This document shows, in pieces, positions 7,486-10,596 of a stretch of DNA of 10,596 nucleotides. The notes beneath the pieces are model-generated. The model searched no databases. It worked only from the letters and a program-made list of their open reading frames with translations, and was not told where the DNA came from. Position 1 is the first letter of the stretch. Every line of letters begins with the position of its first letter. Location: positions 1-10,596 of the forward strand of contig JAOXYB010061946.1 of assembly GCA_028565635.1 (NCBI GenBank). The letters are read 5' to 3'. A program made the position numbers and the translations under genes. Source of the stretch: Phoronis ovalis. Taxonomy: Eukaryota; Phoronida; Phoronidae.

Positions 7486-8577
7486 ATAGCACAGCGCCAC
7501 CATACAAGGTGCTTCTATGTACATTAAATTTTTTTGTCTAGAGTCTAAAGTATAATTAATTTTGTTAGAATTTGCATGCAATGCTAATTAATATTATTTG
7601 AAAATGTGGATCTTTATGTTGTGATAGATTAGCTAAATATTGGAAATGGTGTGGGACATATTTCAGTTTTGATCCAACTCTGTCTTTCATAATTTTAATG
7701 TATTTTAATATTTAACTATAATCAGACATGGGTATAATATTACAATATTAGTAAATGTACTGTAATAGTGCCCCATTCAACAAATCTATTTCAGAGCACC
7801 GCAAATCAAACAACCAAACAAAAGCAAAAGATCGTGTTTTTAATATCGTGTCAATAACCCAGAATACGAAAAGCGGAAATTGGAAATCATGAAAAATAAT
7901 CATCTGGACCCTCAGATCAGCAGTTGAACAAAAGTTGAAATATAATTGATTGAATAATAAATGAACGGGAAATAAAACATCATATTCGAAAAAAAATACC
8001 CGAATTGTAATATACTTCTTGCATAAGAAAATATCGTGTATGACTTGTAACCAGATATGACGCAATTTCGTATTGAGCACACAGACTTGGCTCAGTCTGG
8101 ATAAAGTTTGCATTAGAACGCTTTTTCTAACTGACATATTTCCTCTCATCAAATGTCTGCGACTGTTAATAAATTATAAGTTTTTAACTGTGTAACTTAT
8201 ATTTAGTGATATGTAATTATCTATAATTGCTGTCAAATGTAAAATAAGATACTATTACAGTGCAAGAGTCAATGGCCTTTTATTCCGAGTGAAACAAATT
8301 ACTGAGAACAAAGTCAAACGAGACCACTGTTACTAGCACTAAATGGAAATTTTACTTTATAAAGAAACCTTGTGAAGCCTTTTTCTATTGGCTGTTAGTG
8401 TAACAAAATGGAAATAATATAATATCTAATAATGTATACATAATAAATGAATACACAAGGAAATGCACCAGGTAAACTAATTGGTACGTCCCTGTTGCTG
8501 CTGATCGAATTGCTATATAATAAAAACTATTTTTCCTAGAAGTTGTTGATGATAAAAGTTCGATTTCTATCGAGCAT
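7486..8577. other. AT-rich stretch with one long unrecognised minus frame
   Basis: The notable item is a 134-codon minus-strand frame at 7748-8152. Its peptide is rich in Phe, Leu and Ile, with no domain, motif or signal peptide I recognise. I see no donor or acceptor pair that would make it an exon. A small CAGACT/AGTCTG hairpin (8082-8099) lies inside it. No other gene or RNA is supported. Confidence 0.45.
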
Positions 8578-8599
8578 TCACCTGAGCTATGTCAGGTGA
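8578..8599. repeat. 8-bp perfect hairpin TCACCTGA/TCAGGTGA
   Basis: TCACCTGA (8578-8585) and TCAGGTGA (8592-8599) are exact reverse complements around a 6-base loop. Each arm contains an E-box-like CACCTG or CAGGTG word, so the site could bind a helix-loop-helix or zinc-finger factor. A CTGCGAAA direct pair follows (8606-8613, 8619-8626). It may be a small terminal-repeat remnant. The function is inferred only. Confidence 0.5.
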
Positions 8600-8694
8600 T
8601 ATTTTCTGCGAAAGAAGCCTGCGAAAAGTAAGTTTGTGCCAAGCGATAATCCCCGATAATGCAGCTATTCTTATGAGGTTGTCCCAGTGTGGGG

Positions 8695-8717
8695 TGACGC
8701 GTCAAATATATATATAT
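8695..8717 (+). promoter_or_regulatory. TGACGCGTCA palindrome beside an (AT)6 TATA tract
   Basis: TGACGCGTCA at 8695-8704 is a perfect 10-base palindrome made of two TGACG half-sites, the word recognised by ATF/CREB-type bZIP factors. One base later, 8706-8717 is ATATATATATAT, usable as a TATA element. About 60 bases further on, ATG at 8775 opens a short frame, and AAG-GTAAAA (GT at 8793-8794) resembles a splice donor. The arrangement is compatible with a small core promoter, but no gene is demonstrable and chance is a fair alternative. Confidence 0.25.
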
Positions 8718-8799
8718 TTTTAGCTATTACAGCTGCAGTGTCATCAACAATCTAACATCTCAGACGACCAATTCATGTCAAAACAAACAAAGGTAAAAA

Positions 8800-9345
8800 T
8801 AAAAGTATTATTAGTAGCCATGTATACAAAGCGAATGTGAAAATGATAATTTAGCTAAACATTTATTATCGATGGCAAATAAGTACAAACATTTATATAA
8901 ATTAAAGGGGAAAAAAATATCCCGCATAACCAGCGTATCATAAAATAACGGTAGCAGCCTGCTTCTAGACAGGCTAACGATCAATTACTAAAAAACATTT
9001 GGATAATGATGAAACAAATAGTAATTTTCCCAGAAAACATCAAAAGTAATTAATAAGTGTTTGATTTATAATGATAATTATAATGTTAGGTGCAGGGACG
9101 CTTTATCTGTACCAAGAATATATATGTGATAAACCGAGTGACTGATTCTGCTCTGATCATACATAAATATTAAGGTTATACAAGAACATTATTGATTCGT
9201 ATGTAATTTCCCCTTGGTCTGGTTAAAATGTAATAAAAATATACTTGTATTTTATCGTTGCCTGTTAACAAAGGTTGGCTTTATTTGCGTGCTAAAAAAT
9301 GTTTTGTGATATTGGTAATAATTTGCTATTTGCTTGGTTTAAAGC
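8800..9345. other. AT-rich stretch without a recognisable gene
   Basis: Stops are dense on both strands, and I see no hairpin or repeat that stands out. Confidence 0.55.
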
Positions 9346-9369
9346 CTGACGAAGATGCCGAAAATGGCA
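9346..9369 (+). other. Partial hammerhead-like core
   Basis: CTGACGA (9346-9352) fits the conserved CUGANGA box of hammerhead ribozymes. It is followed by a 4-bp hairpin TGCC/GGCA (9356-9359, 9366-9369) in the place of stem II. The GAAA box that should come straight after that stem is missing: ACTG is seen, and a GAAA occurs only in the loop. Stems I and III are not evident. If related at all, it is a decayed copy. Hammerheads are known within retroelements of animals, including bivalves. Confidence 0.15.
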
Positions 9370-9415
9370 ACTGTAACAAATGATAAGTACTCGACAATTC
9401 TTTATTATATTCATG

Positions 9416-9453
9416 ACAAGGAAACATTAACCGGAGCCGAACAGTTTCCTTGT
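9416..9453. repeat. 10-bp perfect hairpin
   Basis: ACAAGGAAAC (9416-9425) and GTTTCCTTGT (9444-9453) are exact reverse complements around an 18-base loop, which itself contains CCGG and CCG words. It does not match the histone 3' stem-loop consensus. Confidence 0.6.
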
Positions 9454-9557
9454 ATTCATTTTTATAGTTTCTTTTTACAACTGATTATCAAATTCAGGGA
9501 ATATTGAGTGATACATTCCAAATCAAACAAGTCACAAAACGTGGTGCGTAGTGGTAC

Positions 9558-9685
9558 TTCCTCCATAAGAACAACACGAAAATTATTATTTTATTTTTAT
9601 ACTATTAATCTTTTCTTCTTGGAAATGCTTCAAAGATTTATGATCATTTATTAATAATATTTTTTGTGTTGTTCTTATGGAGGAA
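9558..9685. mobile_element. 128-base foldback element with 20-bp inverted ends
   Basis: TTCCTCCATAAGAACAACAC (9558-9577) is the perfect reverse complement of 9666-9685. After one mismatch the pairing continues loosely through the AT-rich flanks (AAAATTATTATT with AATAATATTTTTT), giving a stem of roughly 30 bp around an AT-rich core. The compact size, absence of coding capacity and long terminal inverted repeats are those of a miniature inverted-repeat transposable element. No clean target-site duplication is visible; TTCC lies at both edges but overlaps the arms. It could also be transcribed as a long hairpin RNA. Confidence 0.6.
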
Positions 9686-10460
9686 TTCCCGAACCCGTAG
9701 AAACTACTGTTCATGTTTGGGTATTTGACAATGTAGCAAAATACCACAAACACTTCGTTGCGAGCTTTACAAGAAAACTTTGTATCTTAGTAACTCTAGC
9801 GGATTTTATACTACTATAGAAGGACAAAACAATCACCCCCTTTGAAAAAATCACGATTGAGCTATTCATAATCCTTTTGCGATTTCCTGGTATTATCATT
9901 TCTAAGCAGGTCCAAACAAGGACTTTGACTCGTGTGTACATATACAGTGAAGAATTCTGATAATGAAAGCTTCGTATTAAAAACTCTAACATCGCAGCAT
10001 AAATCCAGGCCGCACAAATCACAGCACGATTCTCGGCCTCCTGAACAACTGCCTGTAAGGCAACGGCGAACACATTATTTTTCATCACTTCAAAGAACTC
10101 AATCAAATAGAAATGATTAACGCTTCCAAGAATTTGTTACACAGTAATTAAAAATAAGCTAAATACAACATTTAACAAATGTCTGTTATTATAATATTAC
10201 AACGTGAAATGATTTCCGGCAAAGTTTGTTTTTATTGTTGAACGGATTGTGAGGTTAGTAAATTCAGAAAAGCAGTTAACATTTAATTTAATTTATTTCT
10301 TAATGATACATTGCAATTAACAACAAACACGTACAATAATTGAATTACACTTTTTTGCTGTTTATAAAACTTGATGCAGTACATCAAAGGGTTACCATAG
10401 CATAACAAATTTGCATTGAAGCGTTTTGAGTTAAATTGCGCCGTATAAACATTTCTAGGA
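9686..10460. other. Stretch with an unrecognised 131-codon minus frame
   Basis: A minus-strand frame spans 9711-10106. Its first third (about 9985-10085) is clearly richer in G+C than the surroundings and reads MKNNVFAVALQAVVQEAENR, then Ala- and aromatic-rich residues. The remainder has the composition of untranslated AT-rich DNA. A short relic exon in the GC-richer part is conceivable, but no domain is recognised and no splice pair is convincing. From 10110 to 10460 there is only AT-rich sequence. Confidence 0.4.
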
Positions 10461-10497
10461 AGGGGCTAGCCTGTCCACAGGCTGAGGAAGGACCCCT
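10461..10497. repeat. Compound GC-rich hairpin
   Basis: AGCCTG (10468-10473) and CAGGCT (10478-10483) form a perfect stem with a TCCA loop. AGGGG (10461-10465) can pair with CCCCT (10493-10497) outside it. The patch is GC-rich against an AT-rich background and directly precedes the second dispersed repeat copy, so it is probably part of that element. Confidence 0.6.
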
Positions 10498-10498
10498 G

Positions 10499-10596
10499 GA
10501 AGGACTAATTATATAAGATTTTAATATATTGATAGTTGACAATTTTGATAATTTTACTCATATTTCGTCATTTATAACAGTGCTATCAATAAATTG
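10499..10596 (+). repeat. Dispersed repeat, copy 2, cut by the window end
   Basis: This copy matches 4421-4495 in two blocks, AAGGACTAATTATATA and then 10550-10596 (40 of 47 identical by hand). About 26 extra bases lie between the blocks. Those extra bases contain TATTGATAG (10527-10535), the exact reverse complement of CTATCAATA (10583-10591), so this copy has an internal inverted repeat that copy 1 lacks. The element continues past the window. Confidence 0.7.

Noticed and set aside
7099-7581. Open frames crossing the hairpin array (plus 7099-7293, minus 7285-7581)
   Set aside because: They consist of repeated translations of the palindrome, which happens to lack stops in those frames; they are repeat shadows and not genes.
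9416-9453. Histone mRNA 3' stem-loop
   Set aside because: The arms and loop do not match the conserved 6-bp stem and 4-base loop, and no histone frame lies upstream.

Overview
The window looks like non-coding DNA from an invertebrate animal genome. It is strongly AT-rich (about two thirds A+T by eye, not counted). It has no bacterial-style gene packing, no ribosome binding sites and no long open reading frame with a recognisable domain. It holds a long pure CA dinucleotide microsatellite and many inverted repeats and foldback structures of the kind left by small non-autonomous DNA transposons. Repeats like these are abundant in mollusc genomes, and a bivalve is my best guess, but nothing here proves the phylum. 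I found no convincing protein-coding gene, tRNA, rRNA or CRISPR array. The window is best read as intergenic or intronic sequence.

Layout. Positions 1-1050 are unique-looking sequence with a consensus splice-donor match (294), four GATA motifs (456-492) and an 18-base-period duplication (475-507). A (CA)18 microsatellite lies at 1059-1094. From 1290 to 3615 the sequence is AT-rich with scattered hairpins (1292-1386, 1976-2047, 2903-2925, 3584-3612) and a spaced inverted repeat (2654-2806). Positions 4150-4237 hold a compact patch of two hairpins plus three GGACAC motifs that looks like a decayed mobile element. Positions 4421-4495 are one copy of a dispersed repeat whose second copy runs off the right end of the window (10499-10596). 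Positions 4854-4991 form an AT-rich nested palindrome, followed by a 9-bp hairpin at 5047-5079. Positions 5559-5629 are a weak candidate for a terminal exon.

The most striking object is the hairpin array at 7095-7485. It has seven palindromic units (five clear, two broken) built on the arm TGTCGTGTTGTCGA. They are separated by two alternating spacer types, and the array has an internal orientation switch around 7280-7335. After it come two long but unrecognised minus-strand reading frames (7748-8152 and 9711-10106), a TGACGCGTCA palindrome directly beside a TATA tract (8695-8717), a partial hammerhead-like core (9346-9369) and a 128-base foldback element with perfect 20-bp inverted ends (9558-9685).

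No genes can be shown to work together. The organisation is that of repeat-seeded non-coding DNA. The hairpin array and the foldback element are the parts most worth following up.
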